DNA from: CAWBCI01 sp963787195 | Lineage (GTDB): Bacteria > Bacteroidota > Bacteroidia > Bacteroidales > JAGOPY01 | Assembly (NCBI GenBank): GCA_963787195.1 | Contig: CAWBCI010000060.1 | Span: 124,001-188,000, forward strand | Reading direction: 5' to 3' | Length of the DNA: 64,000 nt | Shown: in pieces, positions 9,422 to 18,875 of the stretch | Position numbering within the stretch: the first letter of the stretch is position 1 | Layout: each line of letters opens with the position of its first letter | Notes under the pieces: model-generated | Told to the model about the DNA's origin: nothing | What the model saw: the letters and a program-made list of their open reading frames with translations, nothing else | The model's database searches: none | Translations under genes and position numbers: made by a program

Positions 9422-12205
9422 TTGAAACAAAATAAAATTATATTTTTAAAGTTATTAGGACTGGCAACTGAAAGAGGATTCCGGCGCTTCCCGGAAAACC
9501 GGGTTGGAGGAGACCCGGACAGGACTTCATCTTCATTGAACATTACATTGAAAAGACACAGACATTTCAAGTATATATCAGGATTAGCCGTGATACTGAC
9601 ATTGGCGCTTGTGCTGTTTTCTTGTTCTACCAAGAAAAACACCTTCACTCGCCGGGCATATCATAACCTGACCAGCCACTATAATATTTATTGGAACGGC
9701 AGGGAAAGCCTGAGGGATGGGGAACTTGCACTGTCGAAGAAAGTCAAGGATAATTTTACTAAAGTATTGCCCGTATTCAATTTCGGGACCAAACAGGATG
9801 CCCAGTTATTGAATCCGCAGATGGATGTGGCTATTAAAAAAGGCTCCATTGCTATTCAGAAGCATTCGATGATCTTCAACGGGGAAGAAAAGGTCAAATG
9901 GATTGATGACTGTTATATGCTGATCGGCCAGGCTTATTTTTACAAGCAGGAGTACATCAGTGCCCGCAGGACTTTCAATTTTATCATTAGAGAATACAAT
10001 AAAAATGATATTAAATATGATGCGATGCTTTGGCTTGTCCAGACATATCATCAGACCGGTGAGTTTGAAAAAGCTGAACCCTTGCTGAATCTCCTGACTA
10101 AAGACATTAATGACGGAAAAGTTTCCCGCAAGGTGATTGCCAAAGTTCCGCAAGTCTTCGCCAATCATTACATTTTACAGGGAAAATACGATCAGGCCAT
10201 CGATTACCTGTATGAAGCTATATCATATAACCCAAAGAGGCAGATCAAGACAAGGATGCTCTTCATCCTGGCTCAGATATATCAACAGAACGGTGACCTG
10301 CAGCGGGCAACCAATTTTTATTATCAGGTAGTAAAACGGAACCCTGATTATGATATGGCTTTCCAGGCGAAGATCAATATGGCTAAATCATATGATATCA
10401 ATTCAGGCGACAGCAGGTTGATAACGAAAACTCTCAACAGAATGCTGAAGGACGATAAAAACAAGGATTATAAGGATCAGATTTATTATGCCCTGGCTGA
10501 AGTTGCCCTGAAAGACAATAATACTGAAAAAGCGATCGAATACCTTAAACTATCGGTCAGCAGCAGTACTACCAACCAATACCAGAAAGCTGCCTCTGCC
10601 CTTGCACTGGCGGATATCTATTTCCGGATACCGGAATACGAAAATGCACAGGCATATTATGATACAACTGCCATGTTTATGCCCAAGGATTTCCCAAACT
10701 ATGATAAGATAAAAGCCAAAACCAGTGTGCTTTCCAAACTGGTTCAGGATCTGATCGTTATTCAAAATGAGGATAGCCTGCAGAGAGTTGCATCCATGAG
10801 CGAAGCAGAGAGGAATAGTTTGATTGATAAGATTATCAGTGAATATAAGGCTGAACAGGAAAAGCTCAGGGAAGCAAAAGAACTGGCGGAAGCACTAAAG
10901 AACCAGGCAGCCAATTCCCAGTTTGCACCAAACCCCAACTCTACTCCGGGAGCCCCGGGAGGAGGAAAATGGTATTTCTACAATCCTTCAACTAAAAGCT
11001 TTGGCTATAGTGAGTTTGTCAAGAAATGGGGGCAACGTAAACTGGAAGATCTTTGGAGGCTTAGTGATAAAAAAGTCAACGCTATTGCTCTAAATGATAC
11101 CGGCCTGAATCCGGCCGACTCAACAGTAAATGACAGCATAAAACTGGCTGCCAACAATCCCCTGGCCAGGGAATATTATCTGAAAGGGCTGCCATTTACC
11201 GAAGAAGCTGTAAAGGAATCAAATAATAAAATCAGAGAAGCTTATTTCGACCTGGGAAAGTTATATCATGATGGACTTCAGAATAATGAAAAATCAAAAG
11301 CAGCATTTGAATCATTGAACGAAAAGTTCCCAGGAAATGAACATGAGCTGATCTCTTATTATTACCTATATAAAATATATACCGATATGGGTATAGCAGA
11401 TCAGGCCGAATTATATAAAAACCTGATCATCAGTAAGTATCCCGATAGTGATTATGCAAAGATTTTGCTTGACCCACAGTATTTTGCCAAGATTGCCCAG
11501 GAGGAAAGCAAGGTTTCCAAACTTTATGAAGATACCTATAAAGCTTATGCCGACGAGCAATATTACATGGTGATAGCGAAAGCGGACCTTGCATTTTCGA
11601 TGTACGGCGACACCATGGCCCTGGCACCTAAATTCGCATATCTCAAAGCCATATCTACAGGTAAGGTGGATGTACTGGACTCACTGATCTCCCAACTTCA
11701 AAACATTATCAAAAAATATCCGAACAGCTCAGTGAAGACTTTGTCCCAAAATCTGCTTGCCCATATTGCCCAGAATAATCCGGAATACGCAAATATAGTA
11801 CCTGCAAGCACTCCTGAAATTAAGGAAGCCCCTTCACCTTATACATATAATCCCAAAAGCCAGCATATGTTTATGCTGATCGTGGACTCACGGGAGGCAC
11901 GCCTGAATCCACTGAAGGTGAAGATATCTGATTATAATGGTAAATATTACAGCCTTGACAACCTTTCGATCAACAGCCTGGTCCTGGATAATAAACATTA
12001 CCTCGTAACAGTGGGCAATTTCAATAATTCAGCTAAAGCAATGGACTTTCTGAATGCAATTTCAAACAGTGAATACGTCTATGCTGACTTAAAGCAAGGG
12101 TCTTATCAGAATTATATTATTTCAACTGAGAATTACGTTACATTCTTCAAGGAAAAAGATATAGATGCTTATAAGAAATTTTTCGATAAAAATTACAAGG
12201 ATTAG
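9422..12205 (+). CDS. porW: PorW/SprE-type T9SS lipoprotein with TPR repeats
   Basis: PorW/SprE is a large outer-membrane-associated lipoprotein required for T9SS function and reported to interact with the PorK/N ring. The frame contains a signal peptide and lipobox (LALVLFSCSTKK), then RRAYHNLTSHYNIYWNGRES, the family hallmark. TPR-like helix pairs cover about residues 130-450, followed by a charged coiled stretch, a low-complexity PNSTPGAPGGG linker near 500, and a C-terminal SPOR-like domain. No ATG begins the frame. The TTG at 9422 would put the lipobox Cys at residue 68, whereas the TTG at 9548 (KRHRHFKYISG) puts it at about 26, so 9548 is the likelier start. Bactofilin follows after 32 bp. 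Confidence 0.9.
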   Translation: MKQNKIIFLKLLGLATERGFRRFPENRVGGDPDRTSSSLNITLKRHRHFKYISGLAVILTLALVLFSCSTKKNTFTRRAYHNLTSHYNIYWNGRESLRDGELALSKKVKDNFTKVLPVFNFGTKQDAQLLNPQMDVAIKKGSIAIQKHSMIFNGEEKVKWIDDCYMLIGQAYFYKQEYISARRTFNFIIREYNKNDIKYDAMLWLVQTYHQTGEFEKAEPLLNLLTKDINDGKVSRKVIAKVPQVFANHYILQGKYDQAIDYLYEAISYNPKRQIKTRMLFILAQIYQQNGDLQRATNFYYQVVKRNPDYDMAFQAKINMAKSYDINSGDSRLITKTLNRMLKDDKNKDYKDQIYYALAEVALKDNNTEKAIEYLKLSVSSSTTNQYQKAASALALADIYFRIPEYENAQAYYDTTAMFMPKDFPNYDKIKAKTSVLSKLVQDLIVIQNEDSLQRVASMSEAERNSLIDKIISEYKAEQEKLREAKELAEALKNQAANSQFAPNPNSTPGAPGGGKWYFYNPSTKSFGYSEFVKKWGQRKLEDLWRLSDKKVNAIALNDTGLNPADSTVNDSIKLAANNPLAREYYLKGLPFTEEAVKESNNKIREAYFDLGKLYHDGLQNNEKSKAAFESLNEKFPGNEHELISYYYLYKIYTDMGIADQAELYKNLIISKYPDSDYAKILLDPQYFAKIAQEESKVSKLYEDTYKAYADEQYYMVIAKADLAFSMYGDTMALAPKFAYLKAISTGKVDVLDSLISQLQNIIKKYPNSSVKTLSQNLLAHIAQNNPEYANIVPASTPEIKEAPSPYTYNPKSQHMFMLIVDSREARLNPLKVKISDYNGKYYSLDNLSINSLVLDNKHYLVTVGNFNNSAKAMDFLNAISNSEYVYADLKQGSYQNYIISTENYVTFFKEKDIDAYKKFFDKNYKD

Positions 12206-12237
12206 TATCTTTACTTAAAACTTTCCTGATTCAGCTA

Positions 12238-12660
12238 ATGTTTACAAAAATGGCAAAGAACAATATCAGCGAAACTCCTACAATCAATATGATTGGAAAG
12301 GGTACCAGTATCAAAGGGGACATCAAAACTGACGGTGACTTCAGGATTGACGGGCTCCTGCAAGGTTCAATCTATTCGAATGGAAAAATCGTAGTAGGCA
12401 CAACAGGTAGTATAGAAGGAGAGATTAATTGCCAGAATGCCGATATATCAGGCAATGTGAAGGCCACTGTCAAAGTGACTGAGTTATTGTCCCTGAAAGC
12501 AACCTGTAATGTAAATGGTGAAATTTTCACGAGTAAACTTGCGATTGAACCGGGCGCTAAATTTTCCGGATCATGTAATATGGGCAATAATGAAAGCCTG
12601 AAGCCAAAAACAGATGCAAAAGATGCCCTTATCAGGGAAAAAGAAAAAGTCACTGGATAA
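12238..12660 (+). CDS. Bactofilin (polymer-forming cytoskeletal protein)
   Basis: Bactofilins polymerise without nucleotide into filaments that scaffold cell-envelope enzymes. A short disordered N-terminus precedes the beta-helical core, recognisable from the regular GTSIKGDIKTDGDFRIDG and GSIEGEINCQNADISGNV repeats (residues about 22-115). Length 140 is typical. Either the first ATG or the one at 12250 could start it. Its end overlaps the AtpZ-like gene by 47 bp, which suggests translational coupling. An M23 peptidase, a frequent bactofilin partner, lies nearby at 8446-9327 but on the other strand. Confidence 0.92.
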   Translation: MFTKMAKNNISETPTINMIGKGTSIKGDIKTDGDFRIDGLLQGSIYSNGKIVVGTTGSIEGEINCQNADISGNVKATVKVTELLSLKATCNVNGEIFTSKLAIEPGAKFSGSCNMGNNESLKPKTDAKDALIREKEKVTG

Positions 12661-12877
12661 TTATACCCGTTATACCAGTATGGGTTTCGAGATGCTGCTG
12701 ATTATCCTGATCGGCGTCTTCGGAGGGATCAAGCTGGATCAATGGTTGCATTTGAAGGTCCCCGTTTTTACCGTGGTTCTTTCCGTACTGGCCGTCATAC
12801 TTTCGATTTATTCTGTCACACGGGGATTGCTTAAGAACGACCGGAAAAATAAACAATCCCGGAATGATGAAAAATAA
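12614..12877 (+). CDS. AtpZ/AtpI family small membrane protein
   Basis: Small protein of the AtpZ/AtpI family, which helps F1F0 ATP synthase assembly or ion uptake. There are two transmembrane helices (about residues 24-42 and 50-70), with GVFGGIKLDQWL between them matching the family pattern. The charged Lys/Arg-rich ends face the cytoplasm by the positive-inside rule. It overlaps bactofilin by 47 bp upstream and the next gene by 14 bp downstream. In many Bacteroidota such genes precede atpB; here no F0 or F1 gene follows. Confidence 0.8.
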   Translation: MQKMPLSGKKKKSLDNYTRYTSMGFEMLLIILIGVFGGIKLDQWLHLKVPVFTVVLSVLAVILSIYSVTRGLLKNDRKNKQSRNDEK

Positions 12878-13247
12878 ATTCAAGCAATTCTTTCTCCGTC
12901 TCGTAATCTTCACCATTGTACTTGCAATACCTGCGCTGGTTTTGTGGCTGCTGCTTCCGGCCGGTAAAATTCCTGGCATCCTGCCATGGTTATACTTGTT
13001 ATTCTTTACCATCACAGCCCTGACACATTATATTTTACTCAGGATTACACGGCTTTCGCCTATGCGATTCGTTTCATACTATATGTTATCAACTCTTTTA
13101 AGGCTGACTATCTATGTAATTGCTGTAATCCTTTATGCTTTTCTGAACCGGGAAAACCTATTTCCCTTCGTCCTGTCTTTTTTCCTGCTCTATATATTTT
13201 ATACCATATTTGAAGTGGTCAGTTTTATATCCCAGTCCAAAACATAA
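12864..13247 (+). CDS. Small four-helix membrane protein of the ATP-synthase-associated type
   Basis: A 127-residue protein with about four hydrophobic helices (VIFTIVLAIPALVLWLLL, LYLLFFTITALTHYILL, LLRLTIYVIAVILYAFL, FVLSFFLLYIFYTIFEV). Its place directly after, and overlapping, the AtpZ-like gene suggests a link to ATP synthase assembly, by analogy with the same gene order upstream of atpB in related genomes. No motif proves this. Its function remains open. Confidence 0.65.
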   Translation: MMKNKFKQFFLRLVIFTIVLAIPALVLWLLLPAGKIPGILPWLYLLFFTITALTHYILLRITRLSPMRFVSYYMLSTLLRLTIYVIAVILYAFLNRENLFPFVLSFFLLYIFYTIFEVVSFISQSKT

Positions 13248-13348
13248 GCATGCTTTCCAGGAGTACGCAAGGCATTTACATTCAAGTCCAAAAATTTTCA
13301 GCAAGTCAGAACTGTTAAGAAAAGTAAGTAAGCAAAAGGAATTAAACT

Positions 13349-13356
13349 TAATTTTG
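13349..13356 (+). promoter_or_regulatory. Bacteroidota -7 box upstream of folE
   Basis: TAATTTTG is a perfect TAnnTTTG match, 20 bases before the folE ATG at 13376, so the leader would be short. Confidence 0.5.
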
Positions 13357-13375
13357 TCGGATCAATAATATAGAT

Positions 13376-14017
13376 ATGAGTAAAGAGAGCGATAAAGAGA
13401 TGTTTAGGAGCAATCTTATGGATGGATATGAGAAAATCGACAATTACAATGTAAAAAATGTAAATAAGATGGCTAAGGATTATACTAATATAATCCGTCT
13501 GATAGGAGAAGACCCAGAAAGGGAGGGTTTGCGTGATACGCCTGTGAGGGTTGCCAAGTCGATGCAATTTCTTACCCATGGTTACCTGCTGAATCCTGAA
13601 GAAATACTTCGTTCGGCAATGTTCAAGGAAGAATACAAAGAAATGGTCATAGTCAAGAACATAGAGATTTATTCTCTTTGTGAGCACCACATGCTTCCAT
13701 TTTTTGGAAAGGCGCATGTGGCCTATATTCCGAATGGTCATATTGTGGGTCTTAGTAAGATCGCAAGGGTGGTGGACGCTTTCGCGCGCCGCTTGCAGGT
13801 CCAGGAAAGACTGACAGGACAAATCAAGGATTGCATACAAGATACATTAAAGCCACTGGGGGTTGCGGTTGTCATAGAAGCTTTGCATATGTGTATGGCA
13901 ATGCGTGGCATTCAGAAACAAAATTCGATTACCACAACTTCTGATTTTACAGGCGCCTTCCTGAAGGACCCAACCCGGCAGGAATTCATTCACCTGATCG
14001 GATCCGATCTACATTAA
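13376..14017 (+). CDS. folE: GTP cyclohydrolase I
   Basis: FolE opens GTP to 7,8-dihydroneopterin triphosphate, the first step of tetrahydrofolate (and queuosine-type deazapurine) synthesis, in the cytoplasm. Zinc-site residues are in SLCEHHMLPFFGKAHVAY (about 100-117) and in the later CMAMRGIQKQNS. GLSKIARVVDAFARRLQVQERL is intact. The enzyme core begins near residue 32 (MAKDYTNIIRLIGEDPEREG). The 30-residue N-terminal extension is polar and may be shorter in reality, although the promoter position fits the ATG at 13376. Length 213 is normal. Confidence 0.96.
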   Translation: MSKESDKEMFRSNLMDGYEKIDNYNVKNVNKMAKDYTNIIRLIGEDPEREGLRDTPVRVAKSMQFLTHGYLLNPEEILRSAMFKEEYKEMVIVKNIEIYSLCEHHMLPFFGKAHVAYIPNGHIVGLSKIARVVDAFARRLQVQERLTGQIKDCIQDTLKPLGVAVVIEALHMCMAMRGIQKQNSITTTSDFTGAFLKDPTRQEFIHLIGSDLH

Positions 14018-14101
14018 TTTTTAAATTGTTATTAATCAACACCTATTGAATGTTGGAACAATTTCCCCATGAATTGAAGTCTGACACATACCGAAATAGT
14101 T

Positions 14102-14109
14102 TATCTTTG
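14102..14109 (+). promoter_or_regulatory. Bacteroidota -7 box upstream of the BAX-inhibitor-like gene
   Basis: TATCTTTG matches TAnnTTTG and lies 46 bases before the ATG at 14155. Confidence 0.5.
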
Positions 14110-14154
14110 CGTTCCTTAAAAAGCAAGGTTTGCAAAGTACATAATTAATAAATT

Positions 14155-14883
14155 ATGGATACTCAAGAGAATAAATTTATACTACAGGGACAGCATGAAG
14201 AAAGAGCAAGTGTGACCAGGTCATTTCTTGCCAGTGTCTTCGCCTGGATGTTTCTCGCATTGGCAATTACAGCTCTTACAGCCTATTATTTTGCAACAAC
14301 GCCCTCCCTTCTTGCCTACCTGGTTGATTCAAGCACCGGTAAAATGAGCTTGACAGGTTGGGTCGTATTATTAGCACCCCTGGGCTTTGTTATGATAATG
14401 TCGTTTGGTTATCAGCGGCTATCGCTTTCCATCCTTTCCCTTTTGTTTTTCCTTTTTTCGATATTGATGGGAGCCAGCCTGAGTTTTGTTTTACTGGCTT
14501 ATACAGGAGCCTCTGTTTTTAAAACTTTTGTAGTGGCCTCCTCTATGTTTGGCGTTATGGCCCTTACAGGTTACTTTACCAAACAAGACCTGAGCCGGTT
14601 CGGATCCATTATGTTCATGGGTCTGATTGGGATCATCATCGCCTCGCTGATAAATATGTTTACGCATTCTCAGACCTTTGATTACATCATTAGTTTTATC
14701 GGGGTACTTGTATTTACCGGCTTAACGGCTTATGATGTTCAGAAACTAAAAAGAATCGGTGCCGGCGCTGAATATGGTACCGAAAATACCCGGAAACTCG
14801 CACTTTTAGGAGCCCTTAGTTTATATCTTGATTTTATCAATTTATTTCTATTTTTGCTGCGCTTTTTAGGGAACAGGAAATAA
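14155..14883 (+). CDS. Bax inhibitor-1 / YccA family membrane protein
   Basis: Inner-membrane protein of the BI-1 family; bacterial members are linked to calcium leak or FtsH regulation, but the role here is unknown. Seven hydrophobic segments span residues about 25-240, including LALAITALTAYYF and LSLLFFLFSILMGASL. The family signatures TGLTAYDVQKLKRIG near 188-202 and the C-terminal LYLDFINLFLFLLRFLG are present. Length 242 is normal. It is followed 29 bp later by fabD. Confidence 0.93.
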   Translation: MDTQENKFILQGQHEERASVTRSFLASVFAWMFLALAITALTAYYFATTPSLLAYLVDSSTGKMSLTGWVVLLAPLGFVMIMSFGYQRLSLSILSLLFFLFSILMGASLSFVLLAYTGASVFKTFVVASSMFGVMALTGYFTKQDLSRFGSIMFMGLIGIIIASLINMFTHSQTFDYIISFIGVLVFTGLTAYDVQKLKRIGAGAEYGTENTRKLALLGALSLYLDFINLFLFLLRFLGNRK

Positions 14884-14912
14884 TTTACCAAGGATAATTT
14901 AGATTAAGACGA

Positions 14913-15806
14913 ATGAAAGCATATGTATTTCCGGGCCAGGGAGCCCAATTCGTAGGGATGGGAAAAGACCTATATGAAAACTCCAGCGTGGCCCGGGAAC
15001 TTTTTAATAAAGCCAATACTATCCTGGGATTTAAGATTACGGATGTGATGTTTGAAGGAACGGAAGAGGAACTGCGTCAAACAAAAGTAACACAGCCTGC
15101 AATCTTTCTGCATTCGGTGATCCTTGCACGTGTATTAGGCGAAGAATTTAAACCTGAAATGGTGGCTGGCCACTCTCTTGGGGAATTTTCCGCATTGGTA
15201 GCTATCAAAACACTCTCATTTGAAGACGGCCTGAAATTAGTGTCTAAAAGAGCCCTCGCTATGCAGAAAGCATGCGAACTACAGCCCTCCACCATGGCGG
15301 CCGTGATCGGGATGGATGATGCTGATGTGGAAAAGATTATCGACTCAATCAAGGCTGAGGTTGTCGTCGCCGCCAATTACAATTGCCCCGGCCAACTGGT
15401 TATCTCAGGTTCGGAAAAAGGCATTGAAATTGCATGTCAGAAACTAAACGAAGCAGGAGCCAAGCGCACTATTGTCCTGAATGTCGGAGGGGCTTTTCAT
15501 TCACCCCTGATGCAGCCAGCAGCTGAAGAACTCGCCAAAGCCATCAACGCTACCAAATTCGCCAAAGGAACTTGCCCTATATACCAGAATGTGACTGGTC
15601 AGAGTGTCACTGATCCGGAAATCATCAAGAAAAACCTGATTGCCCAGCTTACCTCCCCGGTACGCTGGACCCAAACTGTAAGGAATATGATCGCTTCAGG
15701 AGCCAATATGTTCGTAGAAGTAGGACCGGGAACCATATTACAGGGACTGGTCAAAAAAGTGAAACGGGATATGCAGGTTGCCAGTGCCGAATTTAAGAAG
15801 GCTTGA
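14913..15806 (+). CDS. fabD: Malonyl-CoA:ACP transacylase
   Basis: FabD moves malonate from CoA to acyl carrier protein for fatty acid elongation in the cytoplasm. The nucleophile motif GHSLGEFSAL is near residues 86-95, the N-terminal FPGQGAQFVGMGKDLYE is intact, and the catalytic His lies in GGAFHSPLMQPA near 195. Length 297 is normal. It converges with the PHP phosphatase gene. The 46-bp gap holds TTTCGCGAAA flanked by an imperfect palindrome that may end transcription from both sides. Confidence 0.96.
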   Translation: MKAYVFPGQGAQFVGMGKDLYENSSVARELFNKANTILGFKITDVMFEGTEEELRQTKVTQPAIFLHSVILARVLGEEFKPEMVAGHSLGEFSALVAIKTLSFEDGLKLVSKRALAMQKACELQPSTMAAVIGMDDADVEKIIDSIKAEVVVAANYNCPGQLVISGSEKGIEIACQKLNEAGAKRTIVLNVGGAFHSPLMQPAAEELAKAINATKFAKGTCPIYQNVTGQSVTDPEIIKKNLIAQLTSPVRWTQTVRNMIASGANMFVEVGPGTILQGLVKKVKRDMQVASAEFKKA

Positions 15807-15852
15807 AAATATCACTGCCTTAACTTTAGCGCTTTCGCGAAACTAAATCAAT

Positions 15853-16596
15853 TTACAACTTATTGTTGAGGAGCTTCCCACTTGCTAATATCCTGGCCAG
15901 GGATTTTTCAAACAGTGCTTTTCCAATGGCGTCCATATAACGCATATTATGCATGTCGGTGCCCAGGAAATCTATCATTCCTTTTTCTATAAACTTTTCA
16001 GCAAATTTTTTCACCGGCTCAGGGTAATAGCCAGCCAGGGAAACTATATTCAACTGGAAGTAGACACCCCGGTCCTTCAGATCTTCAAATTTCGCGAAAT
16101 CATTAAACCAATAGGTATATCTTTCAGGATGGGCCAGTATTACTTTGTAGCCATCAACCTGAAGATTAAACACCATACTTTTAAAGTTGGGATGGGGATT
16201 ATAATAGGATAGTTCGACTAAAATATACTTATCGCTGAAAGAGAGTAAATTACCGGAATTCATTTTCTCTTCAAAGCCGTCATCAATAAGGTATTCAGCT
16301 CCGGCTTCCAGGATTACAGGAATGTTTTCAGCGGCCAGAGCATGTCTGACATGATCAAGTCCGGCCAGGATCATATCCGGAGTATTCCTGTAATATTCCT
16401 GCTGTATGTGAGGGGTGGTAATGAGTTTTTTATAGCCTAAACGATGCAAATGCCTGATCAGATTAAGTGAATCTTCTATATTCTGCGATCCATCATCAAT
16501 GCCTGGAATGAGGTGTGAATGCATATCCGCACCGAGGACAGACAGGTCGGCAGCTTTGCCGGAAACAGCGCTGGAAAAGAATTTTTTTAGGAACAT
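15853..16596 (-). CDS. CpsB/CapC-type PHP-family tyrosine phosphatase
   Basis: PHP-domain phosphatases of this type remove phosphate from tyrosine kinases that control polysaccharide polymer length. Metal-binding motifs are visible: DMHSHLIPGIDDG (about 24-36), TTPH near 60, ILAHPERY near 135 and GTDMHNMRY near 215. Length 247 is normal. It is the last gene of the minus-strand polysaccharide operon, 13 bp after rfbB. No partner tyrosine kinase (Wzc type) is in the window. Confidence 0.9.
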   Translation of the reverse strand: MFLKKFFSSAVSGKAADLSVLGADMHSHLIPGIDDGSQNIEDSLNLIRHLHRLGYKKLITTPHIQQEYYRNTPDMILAGLDHVRHALAAENIPVILEAGAEYLIDDGFEEKMNSGNLLSFSDKYILVELSYYNPHPNFKSMVFNLQVDGYKVILAHPERYTYWFNDFAKFEDLKDRGVYFQLNIVSLAGYYPEPVKKFAEKFIEKGMIDFLGTDMHNMRYMDAIGKALFEKSLARILASGKLLNNKL

Positions 16597-16609
16597 CCTT
16601 AGTGGTGTT

Positions 16610-17662
16610 TCATCGGTTCATATATTGTTGCTGGTAATATTTCTGGTAATCACCGGAAGTCACGTGGTCGAGCCATTCCTGGTTCTGCAGGTACCAGTCA
16701 ATTGTCTTCGAAAGACCTTCTTCAAAAGTAACCGAAGGATGCCATCCCAGTTCTTTCTGCAATTTGGAAGAGTCGATGGCATAACGGAGATCATGCCCTG
16801 CCCTGTCTTTTACATAGGTGATAAGTTTATCGGAAGTTCCCTCAGGACGGCCCATCTTTTCATCGCTAAGCCGGATAAGTAAACGAATCAGGTCTATGTT
16901 TTTCCATTCGTTATTCCCCCCAATATTATATGTCTGGCCAGGCCTTCCTTGATGGAATATCAGATCAATAGCCCTGGCATGATCTTCAACATAAAGCCAG
17001 TCGCGCACATTTTCACCTTTCCCGTAAACAGGAAGTGTTTTATTATGCCGGATATTAAAGATGAACAGAGGGAGTAATTTTTCGGGGAACTGGTTGGGTC
17101 CGTAATTATTCGAACAGTTTGAGATTACTGCCGGTAGTCCGAAAGTATGGAACCATGCCCGGACCAAATGATCAGAGCTGGCCTTAGATGCTGAATAAGG
17201 ACTCCGTGGATCGTAGGCGGTGCTTTCCGTGAAAAAGCCGGTATTACCCAAAGAACCATACACTTCATCCGTTGAAATATGATAGAACTTCTTTCCCTCC
17301 GGATTGTCTTTCCATATCATCCGGGCGGCATTTAAAAGATTTACCGTACCTATTATATTAGTATAGATAAATTCAGTCGGATTGCTTATCGATCGGTCGA
17401 CGTGAGATTCGGCAGCCAGATGGATCACTCCGTCAAAATGGTATTTTTCAAATATCGATAAAATTTCATGCTCCTTGGAAATATCAGCCCTTACAAATTC
17501 ATAATTCTTCTTCTGGTCGACATCTTTAAGGTTCTCCAGGTTTCCGGCATAAGTAAGGGCATCCAGGTTTACAATGCGGTATTCGGGGTATTTGTTTACG
17601 AACAATCTTACTACATGAGAGCCGATAAATCCGGCGCCCCCCGTGATCAGGATACTTTTCAT
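16610..17662 (-). CDS. rfbB: dTDP-glucose 4,6-dehydratase
   Basis: RfbB converts dTDP-glucose to dTDP-4-keto-6-deoxyglucose, the entry to rhamnose and other deoxysugars. The extended SDR features are clear: GGAGFIGSHVVRLF at the N-terminus, HISTDEVYGSLG near 124-135 and the YSASKASSDHLVRAW catalytic YxxxK near 155. Length 350 is normal. It has a 178-bp gap to galE upstream, containing its own candidate promoter. The usual partners rfbA, rfbC and rfbD are not next to it, so the deoxysugar pathway must be completed elsewhere. Confidence 0.94.
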   Translation of the reverse strand: MKSILITGGAGFIGSHVVRLFVNKYPEYRIVNLDALTYAGNLENLKDVDQKKNYEFVRADISKEHEILSIFEKYHFDGVIHLAAESHVDRSISNPTEFIYTNIIGTVNLLNAARMIWKDNPEGKKFYHISTDEVYGSLGNTGFFTESTAYDPRSPYSASKASSDHLVRAWFHTFGLPAVISNCSNNYGPNQFPEKLLPLFIFNIRHNKTLPVYGKGENVRDWLYVEDHARAIDLIFHQGRPGQTYNIGGNNEWKNIDLIRLLIRLSDEKMGRPEGTSDKLITYVKDRAGHDLRYAIDSSKLQKELGWHPSVTFEEGLSKTIDWYLQNQEWLDHVTSGDYQKYYQQQYMNR

Positions 17663-17723
17663 AGATTTGATTTATAAGATTGATTTTTTGCCTGAATTAT
17701 AAATGATCATTTCCCGGCTCATG

Positions 17724-17731
17724 CAAATTTA
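17724..17731 (-). promoter_or_regulatory. Minus-strand -7 box upstream of rfbB
   Basis: CAAATTTA reads TAAATTTG on the minus strand, a perfect TAnnTTTG, 62 bases before the rfbB start inside the only long gap of the operon. Confidence 0.4.
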
Positions 17732-17840
17732 CCGGAATTCTGCCAAAAAACAAATCAGTTTAAAACATTGAAAACAGAAGAATACCTCAACAGGGAAATT
17801 ATAAATCGAGATATTCGAAAGGAGGCGCGGATTTTTTTTA

Positions 17841-18863
17841 CTATTCTTTTTGTGATGTCTTCCTTGCATTTTCCCAATTCCAGGCTGAAAGCATCATCTC
17901 ATCCAGGCCTTTTTCAGCCTTCCAGCCCAATTCCCGGTTTGCAAAACTGGTATCGGCCCATACCTTTTCGATATCCCCCGGCCGACGCTCCACAATTTTA
18001 TACTCAAGGCTGATGCCACTTACTTTTTCAAAAGAATGAATCACTTCCAGCACGCTGTTCCCCCTTCCGGTTCCAAGGTTGAAAATTTCATAGGGCTTCT
18101 TGCTTTTGGCCTTGAGCATACGTTCAACAGCAAGCACATGAGCTTTAGCCAGGTCCGTAACATGGATATAATCGCGAACAGGGGTACCATCCGGAGTATC
18201 ATAATCATTTCCGAAGACTCTCAAAAAAGGACGTAATCCTATCGCAGTCTGTGTTATATAGGGCACCAGGTTATCAGGAATATCTGCCGGGGCTTCCCCG
18301 ATCAGGGCCGATTCATGGGCCCCTATTGGATTGAAATACCTTAATGATATGGCTTTTATTCCGGAACTACTAACAGTATCGCTTATGATATCCTCCATTA
18401 TTTTCTTGGTATTCCCATAAGGTGATTCAGCCTTCAGAAGAGGGGAATTTTCTGTCACCGGGAGAATTTCGGGCTGACCATAAACCGTGCAGGAAGATGA
18501 AAAAGCCAGATATTTCACATCGTGGCTCAGTATTGCTTCCAGCAACTTGATCGTCGAAACCAGGTTATTGTAGTAATATTTCAGGGGTTGCTTCACCGAT
18601 TCTCCGACTGACTTATAGGCAGCAAAATGAATAACAGCCTCTATACCCGGATATTTATCAAATAATTCAGATATGACTTTCCCTTCACAAAGGTCGATTT
18701 TTTCAAAAGCGGGTTTAATTCCGGTGATCTTTGCAATATTATCAACCACCCGTGCCTCTGAATTATAAAGATTATCTGCTATCACCACCTCGAAGCCGCT
18801 TTTCTGAAGCTCCACTACGGTATGGGATCCGATATAGCCTGTTCCGCCTGTAACAAGTATCAT
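17841..18863 (-). CDS. galE: UDP-glucose / UDP-GlcNAc 4-epimerase
   Basis: GalE interconverts UDP-glucose and UDP-galactose (or the N-acetyl forms) using bound NAD. The NAD-binding GGTGYIGSHTVVEL is at the start, SSSCTVYGQP near 122 and the catalytic YGNTKKIMEDI near 147. RYFNPIGAHESALIGE and RDYIHVTDLAKAHV are typical of GalE. Length 340 is normal. It follows the UDP-sugar dehydrogenase by 12 bp, so both are likely co-transcribed. Substrate preference between Glc and GlcNAc cannot be read from the sequence. Confidence 0.94.
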   Translation of the reverse strand: MILVTGGTGYIGSHTVVELQKSGFEVVIADNLYNSEARVVDNIAKITGIKPAFEKIDLCEGKVISELFDKYPGIEAVIHFAAYKSVGESVKQPLKYYYNNLVSTIKLLEAILSHDVKYLAFSSSCTVYGQPEILPVTENSPLLKAESPYGNTKKIMEDIISDTVSSSGIKAISLRYFNPIGAHESALIGEAPADIPDNLVPYITQTAIGLRPFLRVFGNDYDTPDGTPVRDYIHVTDLAKAHVLAVERMLKAKSKKPYEIFNLGTGRGNSVLEVIHSFEKVSGISLEYKIVERRPGDIEKVWADTSFANRELGWKAEKGLDEMMLSAWNWENARKTSQKE

Positions 18864-18875
18864 ATCAACAATATT

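Noticed and set aside
12372..12653. Minus-strand frames over bactofilin, GldL, T6SS and other real genes
   Set aside because: They are shadows in other frames of well supported genes, with Ser/Pro/Arg-rich composition unlike neighbouring proteins.
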